Shown: positions 1 to 6,033 of the stretch, piece after piece | How positions within the stretch are numbered: the first letter of the stretch is position 1 | How the letters are laid out: each line of letters starts with the position of its first letter | Origin: an uncultured Collinsella sp. | GTDB lineage: Bacteria > Actinomycetota > Coriobacteriia > Coriobacteriales > Coriobacteriaceae | Length of the DNA: 11,168 nt | Direction of reading: 5' to 3' | NCBI GenBank assembly: GCA_902496645.1 | Contig: CABVBR010000056.1 | Span: forward strand, 1-11,168 | Notes under the pieces: model-generated | The model's database searches: none | What the model was told of the DNA's origin: nothing | The model's input: only the letters and a program-made list of their open reading frames with translations | Program-made: the position numbers and the translations under genes

Positions 1-1
1 C

Positions 2-361
2 AATGCCGAGCGCCTGGTCGTGGTGGGTCGCGGCATTGGTTCCAAGAAAAACCTGCCGTTGATGCGAAGGCTCGCCGGGGCTCTGGGAGCCGAGCTTGGC
101 TGCACGCGACCCGTCGTGGAGGCCGGCTGGTTGAAGTATCGCCATCAGATTGGCCAGACGGGCGTATCGGTTTCGCCCAAGCTTCTCGTGAGTATCGGTG
201 TTTCGGGCGCCATCCAGCATCTTGCCGGCATCGGTGGGGCGGAGTGCATTATCGCCATCAACGAGGACCCGGATGCCCCCATTTTCGGTGCTGCCCAGTA
301 CAAAGTTGTTGGGGACGCCGTCGAGGTCGTCGAGGAGCTGCTGGCCCAGCTTGAGCGCTAG
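2..361 (+). CDS. etfA: Electron transfer flavoprotein alpha subunit, C-terminal part (5' end outside window)
   Basis: This is the last 119 residues of an EtfA/FixB protein; the reading frame is open from the left edge, so the true start lies outside. EtfA holds the FAD of the EtfAB heterodimer, which passes electrons between acyl-CoA or other flavin dehydrogenases and downstream acceptors in the cytoplasm. The visible part is the FAD-binding domain. It has the GRGIG turn, then R-P-V-V-E-A-G-W, the Q-I-G-Q-T-G loop, the S-I-G-V-S-G-A-I-Q-H segment and the A-I-N-x-D-P-D-A-P-I-F motif, ending in V-G-D and a C-terminal helix. These occur in the family's usual order. The partner etfB and any dehydrogenase would be to the left. 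Whether it is a bifurcating ETF or a fix-type protein cannot be told from this fragment. Its TAG stop overlaps the stop of the convergent HD-domain gene. Confidence 0.93.
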   Translation, partial: NAERLVVVGRGIGSKKNLPLMRRLAGALGAELGCTRPVVEAGWLKYRHQIGQTGVSVSPKLLVSIGVSGAIQHLAGIGGAECIIAINEDPDAPIFGAAQYKVVGDAVEVVEELLAQLER

Positions 362-1170
362 GCGCGCGCCAGCCAGTCGCGCATCTCGTCCTTTAGGCGG
401 CTCCAAGTTGCCTGCGTGGCGGGGTCGGTAAAGGGCCGCGTAATGCCAAAGGGCGCGTCGAGCAGGCGGTGGATATCGCCCTGTTCGCGCGCCAGCGCGC
501 GGCTCGCTGGATAGACGAGCTCAAACATAAAGCAGATGAGTCCCACCAGGTAGTCTGCGGGCTCATCGCGCTCATCGCGTGCGACGCAGCGGTGCTCGTC
601 AAAGGCGGTAAGCGCCGGTGCCGAGAAGTGGCTGGCGAGAAATGCGTCCTCATCCACCTTGAGGATGGTCTCGACGGTGCTGTCGGCGATGGTGCGCATA
701 ATGTCGATCTTGTCACCATCGCGCACGATATCGCAGAAGCTCCGCGTACGCTCGTCGAGCTGCGCGGGTAGACGAAAATCGCTGTGATAGGCAATGCTCG
801 CTCGGATGAGCTCATCTTCTGCCGGGTCATCGATAAAGTCGCGGATGCTCGTTACGGCGGGTGCATCGGCGGGATTCTCGCCAAAGAGGACCTCGATGCC
901 CAGCGCTGCATGGCTCATGCTCTCGGCGTCCTTAAAGGTGTCCCAGCGCCGCAACTGCTCAAAGCGGCCCATATCGTGTAGCAGGCCGCAAAGCCATGCC
1001 AGGTCAATATCTTCTGACGACCAGCCCTGCTCGCGTGCTACGGCATCGCATGCCTCGGCCACGTGGTACGTATGCTCGAATTTGAGCGCGATGCGTGGGT
1101 TAGTGGCGTCGTAGGCATCGGTGTAGCTTTTGAAGGCCGCGCGCGCCCGGTCTCGATCGATAGCTGTCAT
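358..1170 (-). CDS. HD-domain metal-dependent phosphohydrolase, substrate unknown
   Basis: The product has 270 residues and no signal peptide or membrane segment, so it is probably cytoplasmic. An HD-superfamily metal site is readable in order: H33 in F-E-H-T-Y-H, H65-D66 in L-L-H-D-M-G-R-F, H87 in M-S-H-A, H129 in A-Y-H-S, and D151/D153 in R-D-G-D-K-I-D. The spacing and extra histidines fit stand-alone HD hydrolases that cleave phosphate esters of nucleotides or similar compounds. The sequence alone does not name a substrate. It lacks the HD-GYP signature, so a cyclic di-GMP phosphodiesterase role is not supported despite the GGDEF gene further right. The ATG is preceded by AGGAAG five bases upstream (minus strand, 1181-1176), which supports this start. 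It converges on etfA with a four-base overlap. Confidence 0.85.
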   Translation of the reverse strand: MTAIDRDRARAAFKSYTDAYDATNPRIALKFEHTYHVAEACDAVAREQGWSSEDIDLAWLCGLLHDMGRFEQLRRWDTFKDAESMSHAALGIEVLFGENPADAPAVTSIRDFIDDPAEDELIRASIAYHSDFRLPAQLDERTRSFCDIVRDGDKIDIMRTIADSTVETILKVDEDAFLASHFSAPALTAFDEHRCVARDERDEPADYLVGLICFMFELVYPASRALAREQGDIHRLLDAPFGITRPFTDPATQATWSRLKDEMRDWLARA

Positions 1171-1210
1171 AATGACTTCCTAAAAAGTTGTGTCTTTCGA
1201 TCCGGTGGCA

Positions 1211-1216
1211 ATTGTA
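1211..1216 (-). promoter_or_regulatory. Possible -10 box (TACAAT) for the HD phosphohydrolase gene
   Basis: Read on the minus strand this is TACAAT, five of six matches to the sigma-70-type -10 consensus. It would give a leader of about 35 bases to the ATG. The best -35 candidate, CCGACA, lies only 15 bases upstream, so the promoter is a weak prediction. No good promoter was seen on the plus strand for azlC in the same 126-base divergent gap. Confidence 0.35.
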
Positions 1217-1282
1217 GGTGAACTCGGTTGCTGTCGGATGATGATTCTGCCGTGTCGCTACATGCGGCTCGGAGACCTTGTC

Positions 1283-1290
1283 AGGATGAG
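1283..1290 (+). promoter_or_regulatory. Shine-Dalgarno site deciding the azlC start
   Basis: AGGATGAG ends six bases before the ATG at 1297. The frame stays open up to a TTG at 1228, but that codon has no upstream purine-rich site. The 23 residues it would add are polar and unlike an AzlC N-terminus, so the ATG at 1297 is preferred. Confidence 0.7.
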
Positions 1291-1296
1291 AAGCGT

Positions 1297-1989
1297 ATGG
1301 TGCTCAAAATCGTTAGAACCGTCTGGCCAGTGATGCTTACCTATGTTGCAATAGGCGCGCCGTGCGGAATGATCATGGGGCAGACGGGAATGGAACCCTG
1401 GATGGTCTTTGCTCTGAGCAGCACGTTCGTGACGGGCAGCGGGCAGTTTATGATCTGCAATCTGTGGCTGGCAGGTGTGCCTGCGGCGTCGATCGTCGCG
1501 AGCGTTGCTGCCATCTCCTCGCGCTTTGCGCTTTACTCGGCATCGATCACGTCGCATCTGACGGGTGCCTCGAAGAGTCAGACGCTGGCTGTTGCCGCGA
1601 CACTTACCGAGGAGGCATATGGCATCTCGCTTGCCAAGTTGGTTGAAGGGGAGGATTGGGGCCCGCGCGAGTCCTTTGTGCTCAACGTGATCCTTATCGC
1701 AACATGGGGCGTATCGTGTACGACGGGCGCCATCGTCGGCGCCGTTGTCGATGTTCCCACCGCCATTGCAGCCTTTGTCTGCACCTCGCTCTTTATCTGC
1801 CTGCTCTTTTCGCAGCGGCTGTCGCGCGGCAACGTTGTCGCGGCGGTTTCGAGCGCGGTGTCCGTCGCCGTATGCAAGTTCTTGGGCCTCGTGAATATTG
1901 CCGTGCCGGCAAGCGTCGTGGTCGGCATTACCATTGCGCTGGCGTGCGATGCTGTATTTGACGGAAGAGGTGCCCGCGATGCCCGTTAA
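1297..1989 (+). CDS. azlC: AzlC family branched-chain amino acid exporter, large subunit
   Basis: The product has 230 residues, the usual AzlC length, and is strongly hydrophobic with several membrane helices. AzlC with AzlD forms an exporter for branched-chain amino acids and their analogues (known for azlCD of Bacillus and brnFE of Corynebacterium). Family landmarks are the P-V-M-L-T-Y-x-x-I-G-A-P-x-G segment near residues 11-24, a T-G-S-G-Q-F motif at 46-51, and S-S-R-F-A-L-Y at 74-80. The middle T-E-E-A-Y region (104-108) follows a cytoplasmic loop. In most relatives the Q-F motif is preceded by F-A-G, so F-V-T-G-S-G here is a mild variant. The gene overlaps azlD by 11 bases, which suggests translational coupling. 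The actual substrate is inferred from the family. Confidence 0.86.
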   Translation: MVLKIVRTVWPVMLTYVAIGAPCGMIMGQTGMEPWMVFALSSTFVTGSGQFMICNLWLAGVPAASIVASVAAISSRFALYSASITSHLTGASKSQTLAVAATLTEEAYGISLAKLVEGEDWGPRESFVLNVILIATWGVSCTTGAIVGAVVDVPTAIAAFVCTSLFICLLFSQRLSRGNVVAAVSSAVSVAVCKFLGLVNIAVPASVVVGITIALACDAVFDGRGARDAR

Positions 1990-2302
1990 CGAGTTCTTGG
2001 TTCTGTGGCTGTCGTCGTGGGCTGCTATCGCGTTCTTTCGCATCGCGCCGGCGTTCGCCTTGCGCGGGCGGACCCTGTCGCCCCGTATTACCGAGGCCCT
2101 GGGCTATATCCCGCCCGCTGCCTTTGCCGCGCTGGTCGCCAACGACTTGGTGAGTCCCGGCGCGTTCGACGCGGGGCTCTGGCCTGCCTTGGTTCCCTGG
2201 ATTGCGGCCGCCGGCGTCGTGGTCGTGGCGGTCAAGACAAAATCGATGCTGTGGTGCTGCGTCTCGGGCATCGTACTCTATATCGTCTTGAGCCTTATAT
2301 AG
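1979..2302 (+). CDS. azlD: AzlD family branched-chain amino acid exporter, small subunit
   Basis: This is a 107-residue membrane protein of typical AzlD size with about four hydrophobic segments (roughly residues 4-21, 44-58, 70-86 and 89-106). The conserved pattern R-I-x-P near residue 21, followed by R-x-L-S-P and then Y-I-P-P-A-A-F-A-A-L (43-52), is the AzlD signature. It is the obligate small partner of AzlC. The ATG at 1979 sits inside the end of azlC (stop 1987-1989) and is preceded by GGAAGAGG at 1963-1970, eight bases upstream. It can therefore be translated by reinitiation or from its own site. In-frame codons further upstream would only read into azlC. Confidence 0.86.
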   Translation: MPVNEFLVLWLSSWAAIAFFRIAPAFALRGRTLSPRITEALGYIPPAAFAALVANDLVSPGAFDAGLWPALVPWIAAAGVVVVAVKTKSMLWCCVSGIVLYIVLSLI

Positions 2303-2376
2303 GGGTGGCGTCGCGGGCGCCGAATCTCGTTCCATCCCAACTTGTCGAGTTTTTCACCGAGCTGGTCTATTTCTTC

Positions 2377-2388
2377 TGGTACCATGGT
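2377..2388. promoter_or_regulatory. Overlapping palindromes upstream of the kdgT-like gene, possible operator
   Basis: The 12 bases TGGTACCATGGT contain two overlapping perfect 8-base palindromes, TGGTACCA and ACCATGGT. A further CTGGT copy lies 14 bases to the left (2362-2366). The site is 64 bases before the permease ATG, a plausible place for a regulator. It does not match the enterobacterial KdgR box. No strong promoter was identified in the 150-base gap. Confidence 0.25.
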
Positions 2389-2452
2389 CAAACTTTACTG
2401 TAGCAAAGCGTGACGTGGGCTTTTGTACCCCGTCAGCGGAAATGGGGGTTTC

Positions 2453-3475
2453 ATGGCACAGGAAGCAACCGCCAACGAGCAAAAGAAATTCAAGGTCCCG
2501 CGCATCCCGGGCGACATCATGATTTATCCGATGATCGTCGGTCTTTTGCTCAACACCTTCTGCCCGCAGGTTTTTGAGATCGGCGGATTCTTTACGGCTG
2601 CCTGCCGCGGTGGCTCCAATACCATCGTCGCCGCGATCCTGCTGTTTGTGGGCGCCGGCATCAGCTTTAAGTCCACGCCGGGTGCCATCAAGACCGGTAT
2701 CGTCGTGCTGATTCCCAAGCTGGTCGTCGCAGCGGCTCTCGGCCTGGGCGTGGCATATTTCTTTAACGACAACTTCCTGGGTCTGAGCTCCGTGTCTATC
2801 ATCGGCGGCATCACGTTTTGCAACATGGCGCTCTATACGGGCATCATGGGCGAGTTCGGTGATGAGTCTGAGCAGGGCGCCGTCGGTATCCTGTTCTTTA
2901 CGGCCGGCCCCGCCGTCACGATGATCATCCTCGGTGTTTCCGGCCTCGCCAACATTCCCATTGGCACCATTATCGGCTCCATCTTGCCACTCGTTATTGG
3001 CATGGTTCTGGGCAACCTGTTCCCGTTTATCAAGAACCTGCTGGTTCCCGGTGCCAATCCCGCGATTGCCGTCATCGGATTTCAGCTCGGTGCGTCCATG
3101 AGCCTGTCGAGCTTTATCACCGGCGGTATTTCCGGCATCTTGCTGGGCCTTGTCACGCTGTTTGTCGTCGGTCCCATCACCTTTGCGTTCGAGCGTCTGT
3201 GCGGCGGCAATGGCAAGGCCGCTGTGGCTTGCTCCACCATTGCCGGCACGGCTATGACCACACCGGTTGCCCTCGCCGAGGTCGCACCGCGCTACGCCGA
3301 GCTTGCGCCCACCGCGTACGCTCAGATCGCCACCGCCGTTATCATCACGGCGATCATGGCTCCGATTCTGACTGGCTGGGTCGACAAGAAGTTCTGCCAA
3401 GGCAAGGAGGATCTGTCGCCTGTCGGTGTCGAGGCCATCGAGGAGGCCGTCGCGGCTGACATCGATGGCGAGTAG
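2453..3475 (+). CDS. kdgT: 2-keto-3-deoxygluconate permease (KdgT family)
   Basis: The product has 340 residues (family about 320-330) with around ten membrane helices. Known members import 2-keto-3-deoxygluconate, a product of pectin and uronic acid breakdown, by proton symport across the cytoplasmic membrane. Recognisable parts are the R-I-P-G-D-I-M-I-Y-P start (17-26), G-A-G-I-S-F-K (67-73), the loop C-N-M-A-L-Y-T-G-I-M-G-E-F-G (123-136), and the C-terminal C-G-G-N-G-K-A-A-V-A-C-S-T-I-A-G-T-A region (250-267). That last region continues into T-T-P-V-A-L-A-E-V-A-P. The ATG at 2453 is chosen because GGGGG lies at 2444-2448; an upstream in-frame TTG at 2423 lacks support. No kinase, aldolase or uronate gene is adjacent, so the substrate is inferred from the family. 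Codon use is strongly biased, suggesting good expression. Confidence 0.88.
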   Translation: MAQEATANEQKKFKVPRIPGDIMIYPMIVGLLLNTFCPQVFEIGGFFTAACRGGSNTIVAAILLFVGAGISFKSTPGAIKTGIVVLIPKLVVAAALGLGVAYFFNDNFLGLSSVSIIGGITFCNMALYTGIMGEFGDESEQGAVGILFFTAGPAVTMIILGVSGLANIPIGTIIGSILPLVIGMVLGNLFPFIKNLLVPGANPAIAVIGFQLGASMSLSSFITGGISGILLGLVTLFVVGPITFAFERLCGGNGKAAVACSTIAGTAMTTPVALAEVAPRYAELAPTAYAQIATAVIITAIMAPILTGWVDKKFCQGKEDLSPVGVEAIEEAVAADIDGE

Positions 3476-3524
3476 CAATCGATACCCATCAATGATGCCG
3501 GCGTGTGCAATTCGCGCCGTATGG

Positions 3525-3564
3525 GCGCCCGAACAGAAACTGTTTTGCAGTGATGTTCGGGCGC
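3525..3564. repeat. Perfect 11-bp inverted repeat between kdgT and the GGDEF gene
   Basis: The arms GCGCCCGAACA (3525-3535) and TGTTCGGGCGC (3554-3564) match perfectly. Within the 18-base spacer, ACTG (3539-3542) and CAGT (3548-3551) pair around a TTTTG loop. RNA could therefore fold into one long hairpin with a small internal loop. No run of T follows, so it is a poor intrinsic terminator. It may protect the 3' end of the permease mRNA or be a DNA site, since it overlaps the likely promoter of the next gene. Confidence 0.7.
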
Positions 3565-3575
3565 TCTGCTATTAT
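3546..3575 (+). promoter_or_regulatory. Likely extended -10 promoter for the GGDEF gene
   Basis: TG-C-TATTAT (3567-3575) is an extended -10 element with five of six hexamer matches. TTGCAG (3546-3551) lies 18 bases upstream as a weak -35. A start near 3582 would give a leader of about 75 bases. The -35 falls in the loop of the 3525-3564 inverted repeat and its right arm fills the spacer, so a protein bound there could block transcription. Confidence 0.4.
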
Positions 3576-3602
3576 CCCCTTTACCCCTGCGGAGTAAAGG
3601 GG
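3576..3602 (+). terminator. Hairpin after kdgT, possible terminator or leader element
   Basis: CCCCTTTAC (3576-3584) pairs perfectly with GTAAAGGGG (3594-3602) around a nine-base loop. The following bases TGTTTATTA are T-rich but interrupted. It could end the permease transcript. If the proposed promoter is right, it would instead lie at the very 5' end of the GGDEF message. Confidence 0.45.
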
Positions 3603-3650
3603 TGTTTATTACCCTGATTCGAATTGGGCGATTCTGACCACTTGGGTATT

Positions 3651-3656
3651 GAAGGG
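3651..3656 (+). promoter_or_regulatory. Shine-Dalgarno-like GAAGGG bearing on the GGDEF start
   Basis: GAAGGG directly abuts the ATG at 3657, which is too close for normal use. It stands nine bases before an in-frame GTG at 3666, which is a good spacing. The GTG three codons later is therefore a real alternative start. Confidence 0.45.
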
Positions 3657-4808
3657 ATGGCGCTAGTGGTTAAGGCACTCAAGATTGAGATATTCGTGCT
3701 ATGCATGATTGTTCTTATCGGGCTTGCCGTGCGAAGTCGTCGCTCCTTGTTCTCGAGCACCCAGCAGCTATTGTTTAGCATGCTGGGCTACACCTCTGCC
3801 GCGTACATATTATTCGATATGATCTGGACGCTTTCGGACGGTGTGGACGGCACGTTGGGCATTGCTGCCAACTGGATTTCCAACGCGGTTTCGTTTTCGC
3901 TCTTTGCTATCGCGTGTCTCATTTGGTTTATCTATTCCGAGACGGTGCAGGGTTCTCGCCTTTTGACCTCGCGCTATAGGGTGGTGCTTGTTGCGTTGCC
4001 TACGGCTCTGGTGGTCGTGCTGGCGTTTACCAGTTACTGGACGCACGCCCTGTTCTATATCGATTCGCAGGGCGTGTATCGTCGCGGCTTTGCCTATATG
4101 ATCCAGCCCATCGTCAGCTACTGTTACGTTATACATACGTCCCTGCATGCATTTGTGCAATCTCGCAGGGTCGAGAGCCTGCAGACGAAGGCCATCTATC
4201 GAACCTTGGCATTTTTCGCCATTCCGGCCCTGGTGGGCGGTACCTTTCAGGTCGTATACTCGGTGCCCGGCCTTTGTGTCGGCATAATGATTAGCATGTT
4301 GCTGCTCTACATCATCTACCAGGAGCAGCTCATCTCGACCGACCCGTTGACTGGACTTAACAATCGCAACCGTTTTGAGACCTATATGCTGTCGCTCTTC
4401 TCAAATGTGGATCAGGCCGAAGATGTATATCTGCTTATGATGGACGCCGACGGCTTTAAGCAGATTAACGATCGCTATGGGCATGTGGAGGGCGACCACG
4501 CTCTTCAGGTCATATCCGCTGCGCTCAAAGAAGTCTGCTCGGCGTCTGGCGGCTTTATCGCACGTTATGGTGGCGATGAGTTCGTGGTGCTCCAAAAGGC
4601 AGTGGCGGAACAGGATATCATGCATCTGTGCGCGACAATCAACGATGAGCTCGCGCGCGCCGAGGTTCCGTATCTGTTGCGGATGTCCATCGGCTACGCA
4701 CGGGTTGGTGATGGCGTCGATACCTGGCAAGACTTGCTTCGTGCTGCCGACGCGGAGCTCTACCGCGTAAAGCGCGAGAAGAAGAAAGCCGGCGTTCAGA
4801 TACGCTAG
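3657..4808 (+). CDS. Seven-helix membrane diguanylate cyclase (GGDEF domain)
   Basis: The product has 383 residues: an N-terminal membrane half with about seven hydrophobic helices (near 10-25, 37-57, 73-93, 109-127, 148-166, 183-201 and 206-222) and a C-terminal GGDEF domain (about 225-380). The enzyme should join two GTP into cyclic di-GMP in the cytoplasm. All core motifs are intact: D-P-L-T-G-L-N-N-R (229-237), D-A-D-G-F-K-Q-I-N-D (263-272), G-H-x-x-G-D, and R-Y-G-G-D-E-F (303-309). The product-inhibition site R-x-x-D expected five residues before GGDEF is absent (A-S-G-G instead). No EAL or HD-GYP partner is nearby. The membrane half is not a domain I can name and probably senses a ligand or membrane state. 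The first ATG was kept as start; GTG 3666 is possible. Codons are less GC-biased than in purL or the permease gene. Confidence 0.88.
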   Translation: MALVVKALKIEIFVLCMIVLIGLAVRSRRSLFSSTQQLLFSMLGYTSAAYILFDMIWTLSDGVDGTLGIAANWISNAVSFSLFAIACLIWFIYSETVQGSRLLTSRYRVVLVALPTALVVVLAFTSYWTHALFYIDSQGVYRRGFAYMIQPIVSYCYVIHTSLHAFVQSRRVESLQTKAIYRTLAFFAIPALVGGTFQVVYSVPGLCVGIMISMLLLYIIYQEQLISTDPLTGLNNRNRFETYMLSLFSNVDQAEDVYLLMMDADGFKQINDRYGHVEGDHALQVISAALKEVCSASGGFIARYGGDEFVVLQKAVAEQDIMHLCATINDELARAEVPYLLRMSIGYARVGDGVDTWQDLLRAADAELYRVKREKKKAGVQIR

Positions 4809-4809
4809 G

Positions 4810-4851
4810 AAAAGGGGCACACGACCGTTGCGATGGTCGTGCGCCCCTTTT
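4810..4851 (+). terminator. Strong intrinsic terminator after the GGDEF gene, probably bidirectional
   Basis: The arm AAAAGGGGC-A-CACGACC (4810-4826) pairs with GGTCGTG-C-GCCCCTTTT (4835-4851). This gives 16 base pairs with one A/C mismatch around an eight-base loop, beginning one base after the stop codon. The A-run and T-run make it nearly symmetrical. It may therefore also stop transcripts arriving from the minus-strand transporter gene at 4999. Confidence 0.85.
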
Positions 4852-4885
4852 GCGTTTGTGGGGGCCACCGGTCATAATGCCCAGG

Positions 4886-4918
4886 CGCGGTGCGGCAAGA
4901 CGGGCGTCTGCCGCCGCG
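4886..4918. repeat. GC-rich imperfect hairpin in a convergent intergenic region
   Basis: CGCGG (4886-4890) pairs with CCGCG (4914-4918), CGGCA (4893-4897) with TGCCG (4909-4913), and GAC (4899-4901) with GTC (4906-4908). The loop is GGGC, with small bulges TG and A. No T-run follows on either strand. The rest of the 147-base gap (4852-4998) shows nothing I can name. Confidence 0.45.
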
Positions 4919-4998
4919 ACTCGGTGCGAAATCAACGAGAACCAGTGCATTCCATTAAGCTAAAGTGTGTGAAGGCTCTCCCTAAAAAGGTGAGCTCT

Positions 4999-5934
4999 CT
5001 AGGCTTTTTTGGGTTTGTTGACGATGATGATGCCGCTGCAGACCAAGAGCAGGGCAACGATGACAGTAACGGGGCTCGTGCCGGCGCCCTCGCCAAGCAG
5101 CAGTGCGCTCAGCAGTACGCCAAAGACCGGGTTCATAAACCCAAAGACCGAGACGTGGCTGACGGGGTTGACGGCAAGCAGGCGCGACCACAGCGAGTAG
5201 GCGACCGCGGAGATAAGCGCCATGTAGATGATGAGCACGATGGCGGGGACAATCGCCGTGGGGGAGAGCGCGCCACCCATCAAAAAGCCGATGGCGGTGA
5301 GGACCAGGCCGCCGACCAAGAACTGCCACCCGGCAAGCAAGACGCCGTCGTGCTTGCGCGAGAAGATGCCGATCAGGCAGGTCGAAAGAGCACCCGCGAC
5401 AGTGGAGGCTAGGATAAAGCCCTCGCCATCGAGCCTGAAGCCAAAGGTGCCATCTGCGCCCGAGAGGTTGACGAGCGCGACGCCGGCAAAGCCCAGCGCA
5501 CAGCCAAGCACCTTGGCCGTATTGAGCTTCTCGGTGTGAAATGCCAGGGCGGCAAAGAGGATTGCGAGGAAGTTGGCGCTGGCCTCGATGATGGAGCTCG
5601 ACATGGCGCTGGCGCACGAGAGGCCCAGATAGAAAAAGAAGTACTGCCCGATAGTCTGGAAGAGCGACAAGACAAAGATGGGCTTGATGTCGCGAGCCTG
5701 CGGAATGAGGGGGCGGCGTTGGGCCGCACTCATCCCAACGATAACCAGGGCGCCGGCAAGCGTGAAGCGCAAGCCCGCAAAGAGCAGCTGCGAGGCGCTA
5801 TCGTGCGCCGGGATACCAAAGAGTGCGTAGCCGATCTTGATGCAGGGAAACGCCGATCCCCAGAGTGCACAGCAAACAAGACAACCCAGGATGAGTCCGG
5901 GCAGGGTGGCGAGATACGGCTTGCGGCTTTCCAT
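4999..5934 (-). CDS. EamA/DMT family transporter
   Basis: The product has 311 residues with about ten membrane helices in two related halves, the double EamA layout (about 17-157 and 172-306). Such proteins export or exchange amino acids, metabolites or drugs across the cytoplasmic membrane; the substrate here is unknown. Family marks in the first half are A-L-W-G-S-A-F-P (23-30), L-R-F-T-L-A-G-A (55-62), and E-A-S-A-N-F-L-A-I-L (117-126) leading to T-E-K-L (134-137). The second half has M-N-P-V-F-G-V-L-L-S-A-L-L-L-G-E (267-282). The start is the ATG at 5934-5932, which has AGGAAGGA four bases upstream. A longer frame from a GTG at 5976 would begin inside the purL terminator and is rejected. 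It lies 99 bases downstream of purL on the same strand, with that terminator in between. Confidence 0.88.
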   Translation of the reverse strand: MESRKPYLATLPGLILGCLVCCALWGSAFPCIKIGYALFGIPAHDSASQLLFAGLRFTLAGALVIVGMSAAQRRPLIPQARDIKPIFVLSLFQTIGQYFFFYLGLSCASAMSSSIIEASANFLAILFAALAFHTEKLNTAKVLGCALGFAGVALVNLSGADGTFGFRLDGEGFILASTVAGALSTCLIGIFSRKHDGVLLAGWQFLVGGLVLTAIGFLMGGALSPTAIVPAIVLIIYMALISAVAYSLWSRLLAVNPVSHVSVFGFMNPVFGVLLSALLLGEGAGTSPVTVIVALLLVCSGIIIVNKPKKA

Positions 5935-5938
5935 GATG

Positions 5939-5946
5939 TCCTTCCT
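5939..5946 (-). promoter_or_regulatory. Strong Shine-Dalgarno site of the EamA transporter gene
   Basis: AGGAAGGA on the minus strand lies four bases before the ATG at 5934. It fixes the start and excludes the upstream GTG at 5976. Confidence 0.75.
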
Positions 5947-5959
5947 GCATGCGCGAAGC

Positions 5960-5995
5960 AAAAAAGAACCCGCCACCGGATGTGTCGGTGGCGGG
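5960..5995 (-). terminator. Intrinsic terminator downstream of purL
   Basis: On the minus strand CCCGCCACCG (5995-5986) pairs perfectly with CGGTGGCGGG (5978-5969) around a seven-base loop. TTCTTTTTT (5968-5960) follows. This is a textbook Rho-independent terminator 38 bases after the purL stop. It lies only 13 bases before the Shine-Dalgarno site of the next gene on the same strand. Confidence 0.92.
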
Positions 5996-6012
5996 TGTTG
6001 TTACCCGAGGGG

Positions 6013-6018
6013 ATTGTA
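6013..6018 (-). promoter_or_regulatory. Possible -10 box (TACAAT) between purL and the EamA gene
   Basis: TACAAT on the minus strand has five of six consensus matches, but no convincing -35 is found at the right distance. A transcript starting near 6006 would contain the whole purL terminator in its leader, so this promoter alone would not easily express the transporter. Confidence 0.25.
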
Positions 6019-6033
6019 CCCGATGGGAAAGGT

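Noticed and set aside
1228..1296. N-terminal extension of azlC from a TTG
   Set aside because: It has no Shine-Dalgarno site, the residues are polar and unlike the family, and a good site precedes the ATG at 1297.
2339..2354. Weak hairpin AACTT-GTC-GAGTT followed by TTT after azlD
   Set aside because: Only five pairs, one of them a wobble, and AT-rich. This is too unstable to call a terminator.
2354..3478. A 374-codon open frame on the minus strand opposite kdgT
   Set aside because: The polar, D/R/G/N-rich translation is the mirror image of a hydrophobic transporter gene, and no protein family is recognisable.
3528..3561. CGAAC/GTTCG half-sites resembling a LexA box
   Set aside because: Gram-positive LexA sites have the halves only about four bases apart. 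Here 18 or more bases separate them.
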